DNA of 64,000 bases from an uncultured Alistipes sp. (GCA_944321955.1 CALUNG010000002.1:119051-183050); one strand, 5' to 3'. Shown: positions 18,158 through 27,666, counted from the first letter of the stretch. The notes: a model not told the origin generated them from the letters alone. Program-made: numbers and translations.

Positions 18158-20569
18158 ATGAAAATCATCATCAAATCGATAATATTCCTTGCCGCGGCGA
18201 TCGTCATGGGCGCCTGCGCCAAGGACGGCGAGACGATCTACGTATCGAACCCCGACGGCGGCGTAACGCTCGGCGGCGGCAAGGACGTGGTCCTCGACAT
18301 CGACGCCCCGACCGAACTGGCCGCCACCTTCTACTGGAGCGATATCACGGTATCGGTAAGCAACCCGACGGTAGGCGTTACCGACGATTTCGTCACGAAC
18401 AACCTGCAGTTTTCGGCCGACGAGGACTTCTCGACCGTACGCGAAGTGCTCATGAACGACGGAGCCCGCACGGTACAATACACCCACCTCGAATTCAACG
18501 GTATAGTGACGCGTGCCGGTCTGACTCCCGGCGTGTCGCAACCACTGTACGTACGTCTGAAATCATCGTTCGGTGACAACGTCGAACCCTATTACAGCAA
18601 CGTCATCTCGTTCAACGTCACCCCGTACAGCGTCGACATGAGCCAGTGCCTGATGCGTGGCACCGACGGGGCAACGGTCTATGCCGTGCTCTATTCCGAG
18701 CAGCAGGACGGCAACTACGAGGGATTTCTCTCTCTTGCCGACAATGACGGCAACGGCGACGGATGGGCCAATTTTTACTTCGTCGAGGGCGACGGCACCG
18801 TATGGGGCAACGCCGGGACGGACAACAACCCATTCCCGCTGACCACCGACGCAACCATGTGGAACTGCTGGACGGTAGGGTATGTCGGATGCCAGTATGT
18901 CTTCATGAGTACGGGCGACGCAATATGGACCGACGTGGCCATGCCGCAACTGACCGCTACGATAGGAGGCGTCGAGGTTCCGATGACATTCAGTACCGAG
19001 GCCGACGCATGGTTCGCCGAATTCACGACAACGACCGACAATGCCGAAGTTACGCTCTCGGGTACCGGTCTGCTCTACGACACGACCGTCGGATCGCAGG
19101 GTTCGAATGCCGGTGAATATCCGTTCTCGATCGTTGCCGATGCCGAAGGAAAGATCTCGTTCGTCAGCGAAGCCGGCGTCAAGTCACAACTGACTATAGG
19201 CACGGCCGGCGAACATACGCTCAAGGTAGATGTTGTGAACTACACCTGCACGATAGACGATGATGGTGAGATTCCCGACACTCCCGAGCCGACATATCCC
19301 GAAGACCCGACATACACGGTACCGACATCGAGTTTCATGTACATGTTCGAGGCTATCGACGACACGACTCTGGCCGGTACGTACACCTACAGGCTATATT
19401 CGGAAAACAACGACGCCGTCTACACCGGATTTGCGAATGTCAGCCAGTGGTGGAACTTCAAGTTCGTGGATTCGGAAGATCCGACCGGAGCGCACATCTA
19501 CGGTTGCGCACCCACATCCGACGGTCTTAACCGCCTGTATGCCGGAAGCAACATGTACAAGATTTGGACGACCGTATCGGGCAACATCTTCATCACGGCA
19601 GACTTCAACGACGATGTCCGCCATTGGGATTTCGTCGAGGTATCGTCGATAGCCGTCACGGGCGATTTCAATGCATGGAGCCTCGAGGCGTCGCCGATGA
19701 CATACAGCGCCGCCACCGGGACGTGGAGCGCCACGATTGATGCCGCCGAATGGGGAGAATCGGGCATACGCTTCATCGTCAACGGCGACTGGGAGTGGGG
19801 TTATTCCGACACCGACGGCGACGGTAAACTCGAGCGCACGAACAACGCCTTCATTCCGTCATCAACTGCAGGCAAGCTCAAGGTGACGCTCGACCTGAAC
19901 GATCCGTCGGCCATGACATACACGATGGTCGAGGCCGGCGACACGCCGGAGGTGACCTACGACGAGTATCTGTACGCATACTATGCCTACAAATCGCATT
20001 ATCTCAACGGACTGGCTTCGACGCTCCACTCTCCGGCCAAGGACGGCATCTATGAAGGATTCGTCTATGTCGCTTCGTGGAACGACGGCGAAGGGGACTT
20101 TCTGCTGCAAACGGCAGACAATGTCATCTACGGAAGTTCTCCGAGCGGCGGTCAATACGTCCTCACGCCGGACGACGGCATGAACAACTGCTGGTTCAAC
20201 GAGCTCGGACTGCACTACGTCACCGTTTCCATGCCCGATCTTGCATGGAGCGCGAAGGTCGTCGATACCATGTCGTTCGTCTACGACGGCAATTCATGGA
20301 ACACGGCCTCGAACGTCATGAGCTACGATGCCGCAAGCCGGACATGGCAGACCACATGCGAACTTTCGGCCGGCCAATACTGCAAGGTGATGATGAACAA
20401 CGACTGGAACTGGGGATATGCCGACACGGATCTCGACGGTACGGCCACGGCAGTCGGGTCGAACGACAGCATGCTGTTGCCCGAAACGTTCGAATCGGGT
20501 ACATATATCGTATCGTTCGACGCAAATGATGCTTCGGCCTACAAACTGACATTCACGAAAACGGAATAA
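18158..20569 (+). CDS. SusE/SusF-like surface glycan-binding lipoprotein with three repeated modules
   Basis: An 803-residue lipoprotein (lipobox MGAC, Cys20). An N-terminal SusE-type Ig-like domain (residues about 25-157) is followed by three copies of a two-part unit: 162-365, 392-592 and 602-803. In each unit the first part has a Y-x-G-F-x-x-V/L segment (NYEGFLSL, VYTGFANV, IYEGFVYV). The second part ends in a beta-sandwich with pattern W-(S/Q)-(A/T)-T; in units two and three this includes NGDWEWGYSDTDGDGK and NNDWNWGYADTDLDG, which resemble calcium loops. It is expected to hold galactan at the surface next to SusC/SusD. Binding specificity is inferred from context. Confidence 0.85.
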   Translation: MKIIIKSIIFLAAAIVMGACAKDGETIYVSNPDGGVTLGGGKDVVLDIDAPTELAATFYWSDITVSVSNPTVGVTDDFVTNNLQFSADEDFSTVREVLMNDGARTVQYTHLEFNGIVTRAGLTPGVSQPLYVRLKSSFGDNVEPYYSNVISFNVTPYSVDMSQCLMRGTDGATVYAVLYSEQQDGNYEGFLSLADNDGNGDGWANFYFVEGDGTVWGNAGTDNNPFPLTTDATMWNCWTVGYVGCQYVFMSTGDAIWTDVAMPQLTATIGGVEVPMTFSTEADAWFAEFTTTTDNAEVTLSGTGLLYDTTVGSQGSNAGEYPFSIVADAEGKISFVSEAGVKSQLTIGTAGEHTLKVDVVNYTCTIDDDGEIPDTPEPTYPEDPTYTVPTSSFMYMFEAIDDTTLAGTYTYRLYSENNDAVYTGFANVSQWWNFKFVDSEDPTGAHIYGCAPTSDGLNRLYAGSNMYKIWTTVSGNIFITADFNDDVRHWDFVEVSSIAVTGDFNAWSLEASPMTYSAATGTWSATIDAAEWGESGIRFIVNGDWEWGYSDTDGDGKLERTNNAFIPSSTAGKLKVTLDLNDPSAMTYTMVEAGDTPEVTYDEYLYAYYAYKSHYLNGLASTLHSPAKDGIYEGFVYVASWNDGEGDFLLQTADNVIYGSSPSGGQYVLTPDDGMNNCWFNELGLHYVTVSMPDLAWSAKVVDTMSFVYDGNSWNTASNVMSYDAASRTWQTTCELSAGQYCKVMMNNDWNWGYADTDLDGTATAVGSNDSMLLPETFESGTYIVSFDANDASAYKLTFTKTE

Positions 20570-20575
20570 ATAACC

Positions 20576-20615
20576 GGTTGCTACACCGGGTTCTTTCCGT
20601 AACGGTGCAGCAACC
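20576..20615 (+). terminator. Intra-operon hairpin between the SusE-like and GH53 genes
   Basis: GGTTGCTACACC (20576-20587) pairs with GGTGCAGCAACC (20604-20615) at 11 of 12 positions, with a 16-base loop. There is no following T run, so it is more likely a partial attenuator or an RNA-processing/stability element than a full terminator. It sits in the widest gap of the operon. Confidence 0.45.
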
Positions 20616-20632
20616 ATCAAGTTGACACAAAT

Positions 20633-21676
20633 ATGAAAATGATGAACATAATGACTTTGGTTGCCGGAGTACTCGCATTGTGCGGGTGTGGCGACGATAC
20701 GTTCGAGGGCTCGTACGTAAAACCCGAAGCGCCGGCCGTCGACAAGAGTGCCTTCGTCAAGGGAGCCGACGTCAGCTGGCTCACGCAGATGGAGAAGGAG
20801 GGATCCACCTTCAAGAATGCCGACGGGCTCGAACAGGAGTGCATGTCGCTGCTGCAGGATCTGGGCATGAATGCCATACGTCTCCGCGTATGGGTCGATC
20901 CGGCTGAAGGATGGAACAGCAAGGAGGACGTACTGGTCAAGGCACTTCGAGCCAAAAAGCTCGGCATGCGCCTGATGATCGATTTCCACTACAGCGACAC
21001 CTGGGCCGATCCGGGATCGCAGACCATACCGGCAGCATGGAGTTCCTACGACATCGAGGCCATGAAACAGGCCGTTGCCGACCATACGGTCGGGGTGTTG
21101 CAGCTCCTCAAGGAGTTCGACATCGAGCCCGAGTGGGTGCAGGTTGGCAACGAGACGACTGACGGCATGCTTTGGGAGATGGGACGCGCAAGCCGCCATC
21201 CGGAGAATTATGCGGCCCTGACGACGGCGGGGTATGATGCCGTCAAGAGCGTATTCCCCGAAGCTCAGGTTATAGTACACCTCGACGGCGGCGACCGTCT
21301 CGGACGCTATAACAACATCTTCAACATACTGCAGGAAAACGGCGGCAAGTTCGACATCATAGGCATGTCGCTCTACCCGTCGACCACGGACTGGCGCAGC
21401 GTAACCGACAACTGCATATCCAACATCAGGACACTGCATGAAACATACGGCAAGAAACTGATGATATGTGAAACCGGTATGGACTGGAACGAAGAGGAGA
21501 TCGCCTACGAATTCTTGAGCTATCTGCTTTCGCAGGCGCAGAGCAATACCGATAATGCCTGCCTCGGAGTATTCTACTGGGAGCCTCAGGCTGCACCCGG
21601 ATACAACGGCGGTTACAACAAGGGAGCTTTCGACGAGAACGGCACTCCGACCAAGGCTCTCGATGCGTTCAAATAA
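20633..21676 (+). CDS. Glycoside hydrolase family 53 endo-beta-1,4-galactanase (lipoprotein)
   Basis: A 347-residue surface lipoprotein (LALC/LCGC lipobox, Cys17 or Cys19) with a GH53 (beta/alpha)8 barrel starting FVKGADVSWLTQMEKEG. The two catalytic glutamates are visible: acid/base Glu174 in VQVGNETTDGMLW and nucleophile Glu280 in MICETGMDW. Other family marks are RLRVWVDP and the ending GVFYWEPQAAPGY. GH53 enzymes cut the beta-1,4-galactan side chains of pectin (rhamnogalacturonan I arabinogalactan). It should act outside the cell, producing oligosaccharides for SusC/SusD. It is 12 bases upstream of the GH2 gene. Confidence 0.96.
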   Translation: MKMMNIMTLVAGVLALCGCGDDTFEGSYVKPEAPAVDKSAFVKGADVSWLTQMEKEGSTFKNADGLEQECMSLLQDLGMNAIRLRVWVDPAEGWNSKEDVLVKALRAKKLGMRLMIDFHYSDTWADPGSQTIPAAWSSYDIEAMKQAVADHTVGVLQLLKEFDIEPEWVQVGNETTDGMLWEMGRASRHPENYAALTTAGYDAVKSVFPEAQVIVHLDGGDRLGRYNNIFNILQENGGKFDIIGMSLYPSTTDWRSVTDNCISNIRTLHETYGKKLMICETGMDWNEEEIAYEFLSYLLSQAQSNTDNACLGVFYWEPQAAPGYNGGYNKGAFDENGTPTKALDAFK

Positions 21677-21688
21677 AGATTCCGAGAG

Positions 21689-24109
21689 ATGAAACTGCGA
21701 TTTACGATATTCATCATTGCCCTTGCGGCGGTTGCGGGTCTCGGCGCGCAGCCCCGCACGGAGCTTACGCTCGACGGGAAGTGGGAATTCCACCGCGGAG
21801 CACCGTCCGACGATGCCGTGTGGCAGGAGGTTACCGTACCGCACGACTGGGCGATATACGGGCCGTTCGACCGTGCAAACGACCTGCAGACGGTAGCCGT
21901 CATCCAGAACGGAGAGACAGAGGAGAGCGAAAAGACTGGCCGCACCGGCGGACTTCCGTATTTCGGCGAGGGACAGTACAGACGTACATTCACTCTCGGC
22001 GATACCGACGGGAAATGCATCACGTTGCTGTTCGACGGCGTCATGAGCGAACCGCAGGTATATGTAAACGGACGCAAGGCCGGCGAATGGGCATACGGCT
22101 ATACGCCGTTCAGCATTGATATCACCGATTTTGTCCACGAGGGCGAGAATACGCTGTATGTCGAGGCCCGCAATCTGCCGCAATCGGCACGCTGGTATCC
22201 AGGAGCAGGCCTGTATCGCAACGTACACCTGATCGTTACGGAACGCGTGCATGTTCCGGTATGGGGTACATGCATCACGACGCCGTACGTGGGGGGCGAC
22301 TATGCATCCGCCTGTCTGCGCGCCGAAATTGCAGGTATCGCCGACGGCGACATGGTACGCATGGTCACCGTAATCAGGGATACCGGCGGCAACGTTGTCG
22401 CACGGAAGGACAACACCCGCAAACTGAACCATGGAATGCCGTTCGAGCAACACTTCACGATCGAAAAGCCGGCATTGTGGTCACCCGAGACACCGACGCT
22501 CTATACGGCGGAATCGGAACTGTACCACAACGGCGAGAGGGTAGACACCGTCTCCACACGTTTCGGCATACGCAGCATCGAACTGCGTGCCGACAAGGGA
22601 TTCTTTCTGAATGGACTGAACCGCAAGTTCAGGGGAGTGTGCCTGCATCACGACCTCGGTCCTTTGGGTGCCGCCGTAAACAAGGCAGCCATACGCCGTC
22701 AGTTGACGCTGCTCAAGGATATGGGGTGCGATGCCATACGTACGTCGCACAACATGCCTGCACCCGAACTCGTGGAGTTGTGCGACGAAATGGGCTTCAT
22801 GATGATGGTCGAATCGTTCGACGAATGGGAGGTAGCTAAATGCGAGAACGGATATCACCGCTTTTTCGACGAATGGGCCGAGAAGGATATGGTAAACATG
22901 ATTCACGCCTTCCGCAACAATCCCTCGGTGGTGATGTGGAGCATCGGCAACGAGGTTCCGACGCAGTGGACGCCCGACGGCTACAAGGTAGCATCATGGC
23001 TGCAATCGATATGCCACCGCGAAGATCCCACGCGCCCCGTAACCTGCGGCATGGATCAGATCAACAGTGTCCTCGACAACGGTTTTGCGGCACTGCTCGA
23101 CGTTCCGGGCTTCAACTACAAGGTATCGCGATACGGCGAAGCCTACGACAAGCTGCCGCAGAACCTGATACTCGGCAGCGAGACGGCATCGACCGTTAGC
23201 TCACGCGGCACATATCACTTTCCGATGGAGAGAGGCGCCACCAGACTCCATGACGACCACCAGTCGTCTTCATACGATGTCGAATACTGCTACTGGTCGA
23301 ACATCCCGGACGACGATCTCGCCGCGGATGAAGAGATGCCGTGGCTCATGGGGCAGTTCGTATGGACCGGATTCGACTATCTCGGCGAACCTACGCCATA
23401 CGACACCGACGCTTGGCCCAACCACAGCTCGATGTTCGGCATCATAGACCTCGCATCCATACCCAAGGACCGCTACTGGCTCTACCGCAGCGTGTGGAAT
23501 AACGCTTCGCCGACACTGCACATACTTCCGCACTGGAACTGGGAGGGACGCGAAGGCGAAATCACACCGGTATTCGTCTACACGTCGTATCCTTCGGCCG
23601 AACTCTTCGTCAACGGCAAGAGCCAGGGTCGCAGAAGCAAGAACCGCAACAGCAACATGGAACGCTTCCGTCTGATGTGGAACGACGTGCGGTATGAACC
23701 CGGAGAGTTGCGCGTAGTGGCATACGACGCCGACGGACGCGCCGTCATGGAGAAGAGCCTGTGCACGGCCTCCAAAGCCCGCCGCATAGAACTCACGCCC
23801 GACCGCAGCGTAATAGCTGCCAACGGTAAGGATCTGTCATACATCAATGTACGCCTCGTGGACAAAAACGGCAATACGGTACCGACCGACAGTCGCGAGA
23901 TCAAGTTCAGGGTTGAAGGAGCCGGACATTTCCTCGCCCTGGCCAACGGCGATCCAACGTCGCTCGAATCGTTCCGTGAGCCGCACATGCACCTGTTCAA
24001 CGGCCAACTGACGGTAATAGTACAATCCGCCGAACAGGGTGGTGAGATTACCGTCGAGGCATCGGCTTCGGGTGTGGCCAAAGCATCGGTCAGACTGACT
24101 GCCGAATAG
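21689..24109 (+). CDS. Glycoside hydrolase family 2 beta-galactosidase
   Basis: An 806-residue enzyme with a cleavable signal peptide (about residues 1-20, ending LGA) and no lipobox, so probably periplasmic. The sugar-binding domain (PHDWAIYGPF; RWYPGAGLYRNVHL), Ig-like domain and catalytic barrel follow one another. Acid/base is Glu422 in MWSIGNEVP, and the nucleophile is Glu498 in ILGSETAST. C-terminal domains include a DUF4982-like region and an Ig-like domain with RVEGAGHFLALANGDP. It would release galactose from the imported galacto-oligosaccharides. It is the last gene of the operon and is followed by a strong hairpin. Specificity is inferred from GH53 linkage. Confidence 0.93.
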   Translation: MKLRFTIFIIALAAVAGLGAQPRTELTLDGKWEFHRGAPSDDAVWQEVTVPHDWAIYGPFDRANDLQTVAVIQNGETEESEKTGRTGGLPYFGEGQYRRTFTLGDTDGKCITLLFDGVMSEPQVYVNGRKAGEWAYGYTPFSIDITDFVHEGENTLYVEARNLPQSARWYPGAGLYRNVHLIVTERVHVPVWGTCITTPYVGGDYASACLRAEIAGIADGDMVRMVTVIRDTGGNVVARKDNTRKLNHGMPFEQHFTIEKPALWSPETPTLYTAESELYHNGERVDTVSTRFGIRSIELRADKGFFLNGLNRKFRGVCLHHDLGPLGAAVNKAAIRRQLTLLKDMGCDAIRTSHNMPAPELVELCDEMGFMMMVESFDEWEVAKCENGYHRFFDEWAEKDMVNMIHAFRNNPSVVMWSIGNEVPTQWTPDGYKVASWLQSICHREDPTRPVTCGMDQINSVLDNGFAALLDVPGFNYKVSRYGEAYDKLPQNLILGSETASTVSSRGTYHFPMERGATRLHDDHQSSSYDVEYCYWSNIPDDDLAADEEMPWLMGQFVWTGFDYLGEPTPYDTDAWPNHSSMFGIIDLASIPKDRYWLYRSVWNNASPTLHILPHWNWEGREGEITPVFVYTSYPSAELFVNGKSQGRRSKNRNSNMERFRLMWNDVRYEPGELRVVAYDADGRAVMEKSLCTASKARRIELTPDRSVIAANGKDLSYINVRLVDKNGNTVPTDSREIKFRVEGAGHFLALANGDPTSLESFREPHMHLFNGQLTVIVQSAEQGGEITVEASASGVAKASVRLTAE

Positions 24110-24124
24110 ACCTGCAGATAACAA

Positions 24125-24162
24125 GGAAACGCCCTCTGAACAAAAATTCAGAGGGCGTTTCC
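24125..24162. terminator. Bidirectional hairpin terminator between GH2 and DUF1015 genes
   Basis: A perfect 16-base stem (GGAAACGCCCTCTGAA / TTCAGAGGGCGTTTCC) with a six-base loop lies between two convergent genes. The T run is short on both strands, but the stem is very stable and the position fits termination from either side. Confidence 0.75.
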
Positions 24163-24182
24163 ATTTACAGAATCGACGAAGA

Positions 24183-25427
24183 TTACTCCTCGAAAGAGTG
24201 GATGACAATTCCCGAACGCAGTTTCGGTTCGAACCACGTGGTCTTCGGAGGCATGATGTTGCCGGTATCGGCTATGTCGATCAGCTGCTTCATCGAAACG
24301 GGATAAAGCGCGAAAGCAACCTTCATCTCGCCGCTGTCAACACGCTTGCTCAACTCGCCGAGGCCACGGATACCGCCCACGAAATCGATTCTCTTGGACG
24401 TGCGCAGATCCTTTATGCCCAACAGCTTGTCAAGCACCAGATTCGACAGTACCGTTACGTCCAGCACCCCGATGGGATCGTTGTCGTCGTACGTGCCTTT
24501 CTTTGCGGTAAGGCTGTACCACTCGCCGTCGAGATACATCGCGAAGTTATGCAGCGAGGCAGGCGTATATATCTCCTTGCCCTTCTTCTCGACATCGAAA
24601 TCCTTTCTCAGAGCCTCGACAAACTCCTCCGGCGTCATGCCGTTGAGATCCTTGACCACACGGTTGTAGTCGATGATCTTCAGCTGCGAAGCGGGGAATG
24701 TCACGGCAAGGAAATAACAATACTCCTCATCGCCCTTGTGGTTCGGATTCTTGGCCATCATGGCCTGTCCCACGCGTGCAGCCGCAGCCGTTCGGTGATG
24801 GCCGTCGGCCACGTACAGAGCCGGTATCGTTGCGAAGATATCGGTTATGCGTTTGTTCGTTGCGGCATCACGTATCACCCAGAAACGGTGTCCGAATCCG
24901 TCTTCGGCCGTAAAGTCATATTCCGGCTCGTTGTTCTTCACGATATCCGAAACCATGGCGTCGATCTCGGCATTGTCGGGATAGGCGAAGAATACCGGTT
25001 CGATGTTGGCTTTCTGGTTGAAGACATGCTTCATGCGGTCCTCCTCCTTGTCGGGACGTGTCAGCTCGTGCTTCTTTATGGCTCCCGAAAGGTAATCCTC
25101 GAAATGGCAGCACATGACCAAACCGTACTGCGTACGGCCATTCATGGTCTGCGCATATATGTAGTAGTGTTCTTCGTCATCCTGCTGAAGCCAGCCGTTT
25201 TTGCGCCAAAGCTTGAAGTTCTCAACAGCCTTGTCGTAAACCTCCTGCGAGTGTTCATCGGCTATCGGCTCGAAATCTATCTCGGGCTTGATGATGTGCA
25301 GCAGCGAACGATCCGTCGCTTCGGCTTTCGCCTCGGCCGAGTTCAGAACGTCGTACGGACGCGAAGCCACCTCGGCGGCATACTCCTTCGGCGGACGTAT
25401 GCCCTTGAACGGTTTGATCTTGACCAT
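24183..25427 (-). CDS. DUF1015 family protein in the serine operon
   Basis: A 414-residue cytosolic protein beginning VKIKPFKGIRPPKEYAAEV and including RPYDVLN, the usual DUF1015 opening. It has the conserved HELTRPDKEEDR (residue 120 on), the loop VADGHHRTAAAARV (206-219) and the C-terminal MPPKTTWFEPKLRSG. The family has no settled function. The gene is the last of serC-serA-DUF1015, only 4 bases after serA, so a role in serine or phosphoserine metabolism is likely. The DGHHR loop resembles that of the ParB/sulfiredoxin fold, which includes free-serine kinases; this is inference. No serB-like phosphatase is seen nearby. Confidence 0.88.
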   Translation of the reverse strand: MVKIKPFKGIRPPKEYAAEVASRPYDVLNSAEAKAEATDRSLLHIIKPEIDFEPIADEHSQEVYDKAVENFKLWRKNGWLQQDDEEHYYIYAQTMNGRTQYGLVMCCHFEDYLSGAIKKHELTRPDKEEDRMKHVFNQKANIEPVFFAYPDNAEIDAMVSDIVKNNEPEYDFTAEDGFGHRFWVIRDAATNKRITDIFATIPALYVADGHHRTAAAARVGQAMMAKNPNHKGDEEYCYFLAVTFPASQLKIIDYNRVVKDLNGMTPEEFVEALRKDFDVEKKGKEIYTPASLHNFAMYLDGEWYSLTAKKGTYDDNDPIGVLDVTVLSNLVLDKLLGIKDLRTSKRIDFVGGIRGLGELSKRVDSGEMKVAFALYPVSMKQLIDIADTGNIMPPKTTWFEPKLRSGIVIHSFEE

Positions 25428-25431
25428 AATG

Positions 25432-26355
25432 CTATTTGTTTACCTGGAATTTGACATTACCGTTGACGAAATAGTCGACAATCTGATTTGCCGCCGCCAG
25501 ACCTGCGTTGATATTTGCCTCGGCTGTTTCGGCTCCCATCTTCTTGGGGGTGGCGAAGAAGCGTTTGCCGAACTTCTCGGCCATCTCGGCAGCAGACTCG
25601 GGTGCGATGTCGGTTATGTATTTCAAATCCTCGCGTTCGGTCATGGCACGCATGATGCCGGCCTCGTCGATAACCTCCTTGCGGGCGGTATTGACCAGAG
25701 TGGCACCCTTGGGCATTGACATCATCAGGTCGTAGCCGATGGACTTTACGGTCTGCGGCGTCGCCGGAATGTGGAGCGAAAGGTAATCGGCACGCGAGTA
25801 GAGATCCTCTATCGAATCGACCTTCTCCACGCCATCCTTTTCGAACACCGAGGCATCGGTTATGAACGGATCGTATGCGATAACGTTCATGCCCAGAGCC
25901 TTGCCCTTGCGACCGACGAGCTTGCCCACATTGCCGTAGGCATGTATGGCCAGTGTCTTGCCCTGTATTTCCGAACCGGTGCCGGGCGTGAACCTGTTGC
26001 GCGCCATAAAGATCATCATGGCCAATGCCAGCTCGGCAACGGCATTCGAGTTCTGTCCTGGCGTGTTCATCACTACAATACCCTTGGCCGAGGCGGCTGC
26101 AAGGTCGATATTGTCGTAACCGGCACCAGCACGTACGACGATCTTGAGATTGCGTGCAGCCGCGATCACCTCGGCGGTAACCTTGTCGCTGCGGACAATC
26201 ATGGCATCGACATCGGCCACCGCTTCGAGCAGCTGGGCCTTGTCGGTATACTTCTCAAGCAGTACGGTCTGATATCCAGCCTTGTCGAATATCGCCGTGA
26301 TACCGTCCACCGCCTTTTTGGCAAACGGTTTTTCGGTTGCTACAAGAATCTTCAT
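25432..26355 (-). CDS. serA: D-3-phosphoglycerate dehydrogenase, short form
   Basis: A 307-residue NAD-dependent 2-hydroxyacid dehydrogenase catalysing the first step of serine synthesis. The start is MKILVATEKPFAK. The NAD fold shows GKTLAIHAYGNVGKLVGRKG, and catalytic-region motifs include VVRAGAGYDNIDL, PGQNSNAVAELAL and LSLHIPATPQT. It has no C-terminal ACT or allosteric domain, so serine feedback through that route is not expected. An upstream in-frame ATG (26442) is rejected because it runs up against the serC end and lacks family similarity. The gene lies between serC (87 bases) and DUF1015 (4 bases). Confidence 0.93.
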   Translation of the reverse strand: MKILVATEKPFAKKAVDGITAIFDKAGYQTVLLEKYTDKAQLLEAVADVDAMIVRSDKVTAEVIAAARNLKIVVRAGAGYDNIDLAAASAKGIVVMNTPGQNSNAVAELALAMMIFMARNRFTPGTGSEIQGKTLAIHAYGNVGKLVGRKGKALGMNVIAYDPFITDASVFEKDGVEKVDSIEDLYSRADYLSLHIPATPQTVKSIGYDLMMSMPKGATLVNTARKEVIDEAGIMRAMTEREDLKYITDIAPESAAEMAEKFGKRFFATPKKMGAETAEANINAGLAAANQIVDYFVNGNVKFQVNK

Positions 26356-26442
26356 GTCTTTTATCAGTGATGTGAAATGAATTACTTTTTCTTCTCTCTT
26401 TTCGTATGTATAGGGAACGATTGTAGGCATATGCAACAGCAA

Positions 26443-27519
26443 TTATTTACCTGTTTTCATACGCTCGAACTCCTGCATGCATGCAACCAGAGCCTCGACG
26501 CTCTCCTTGGGGCATGCATTGTAGCACGAAGCACGGAAACCGCCTACGAGACGGTGACCCTTGATGCCGACCATACCGCGCGACTTGGCGAACTCGAGGA
26601 ATTCGGGAGCCAGCTCCTCGTTGCCTTCGGTCATCACGAAGCAGATGTTCATCAGCGAACGGTCCTCAACCTCGACCGTTCCGCGGAAGAGCGAGTTGCG
26701 GTCGATCTCATCATAAAGCAGCTGTGCTTTCTCCACATTGCGACGATGGATCTCATCCACGCCGCCGATGCCCTTGAGCCATTTGAGCGTCTCGTTGAGC
26801 ACGTATATCGGGAATACCGGCGGGGTATTGTACATCGAGTTGTTGGCGACGTGCGTATTGACGTTGACCATCGACGGCAGCTCGCGAACCACCTTCTCGA
26901 GCATGTCGTCACGGATGATGACGAACGTCACACCGGCGGGAGCCAGATTCTTCTGTGCACCGCCGTAGATCATGGCATACTTCGACACGTCTACCGGACG
27001 GCTGAGGATGTCGGAACTCATGTCGGCGATCAGGGGCACGGGCGAATCGATGTCGGTCTTGTACTCCGTACCGTAAATCGTATTGTTTGAGCAGATGTAC
27101 AGATAATCGAGATCCGTCGGGATCTTGAAGCCCTTGGGAATATAGGTGAAGTTGCGGTCCTCGGACGAAGCCACGATCTCAACCTCGCCGTAGTATCTGG
27201 CCTCCTTGATGGCCTTCTTGGTCCATACGCCGGTATTCACATAGCCGGCCTTGGTCTTGAGGAAATTGGCCGGGATATGGAAGAACTGGGTGCTGGCGCC
27301 ACCGCTGACGAAGAAGATCTTGTAGTTGTCGGGGATGTGGAGCAACTCACGGAAGAGGACCTGCGCCTGGTTGATCACATCTTCGAAATCCTTCGAACGG
27401 TGCGAAATGGAGAGCAGCGAGAGACCGGAACCGTTGAAATCGATAATAGCCTTTGCGGCGTTGCTGAGGACCTCATCGGGCAATACCGACGGTCCGGCGT
27501 TGAAATTGTGCTTTTTCAT
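26443..27519 (-). CDS. serC: Phosphoserine aminotransferase
   Basis: A 358-residue PLP enzyme of aminotransferase class V that makes phosphoserine from 3-phosphohydroxypyruvate and glutamate. It starts [17 protein letters not shown], and the PLP lysine lies in [19 protein letters not shown]. Substrate-phosphate residues sit in [11 protein letters not shown], and the C-terminal part contains [16 protein letters not shown]. It is the first gene of the serine operon, with a matching -7 element about 57 bases upstream. Length and motifs are complete. Confidence 0.97.
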   Translation of the reverse strand: MKKHNFNAGPSVLPDEVLSNAAKAIIDFNGSGLSLLSISHRSKDFEDVINQAQVLFRELLHIPDNYKIFFVSGGASTQFFHIPANFLKTKAGYVNTGVWTKKAIKEARYYGEVEIVASSEDRNFTYIPKGFKIPTDLDYLYICSNNTIYGTEYKTDIDSPVPLIADMSSDILSRPVDVSKYAMIYGGAQKNLAPAGVTFVIIRDDMLEKVVRELPSMVNVNTHVANNSMYNTPPVFPIYVLNETLKWLKGIGGVDEIHRRNVEKAQLLYDEIDRNSLFRGTVEVEDRSLMNICFVMTEGNEELAPEFLEFAKSRGMVGIKGHRLVGGFRASCYNACPKESVEALVACMQEFERMKTGK

Positions 27520-27575
27520 AACTAACTCGATATTTCTAAAAAGGTTATTGTTTGCGCTATAACAGTAAGGTTAGA

Positions 27576-27583
27576 CAAATATA
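27576..27583 (-). promoter_or_regulatory. Putative -7 element of the serine operon
   Basis: TATATTTG on the minus strand, an exact TAnnTTTG match 57 bases before serC. No TTTG at the right distance upstream was seen, so the promoter is incomplete. Confidence 0.5.
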
Positions 27584-27666
27584 GTAAAATTCGCCGACTT
27601 TGTACAGTCCGCCGCAAATATTTATCTTTTTATGACGGCAATGGGGTAAATTCGACGATTGTTTTG

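Noticed and set aside
16871-18541. A 556-codon open frame antisense to the susD-like gene
   Set aside because: Shadow of a well-supported SusD-family gene.
20294-22453. A 719-codon open frame antisense to the SusE-like, GH53 and GH2 genes
   Set aside because: It crosses three convincing genes on the other strand and shows no domain or promoter of its own.
13203-24109. The galactan locus as a recently acquired island
   Set aside because: No integrase, tRNA junction, direct repeats at the ends or visible change in base composition relative to neighbours.
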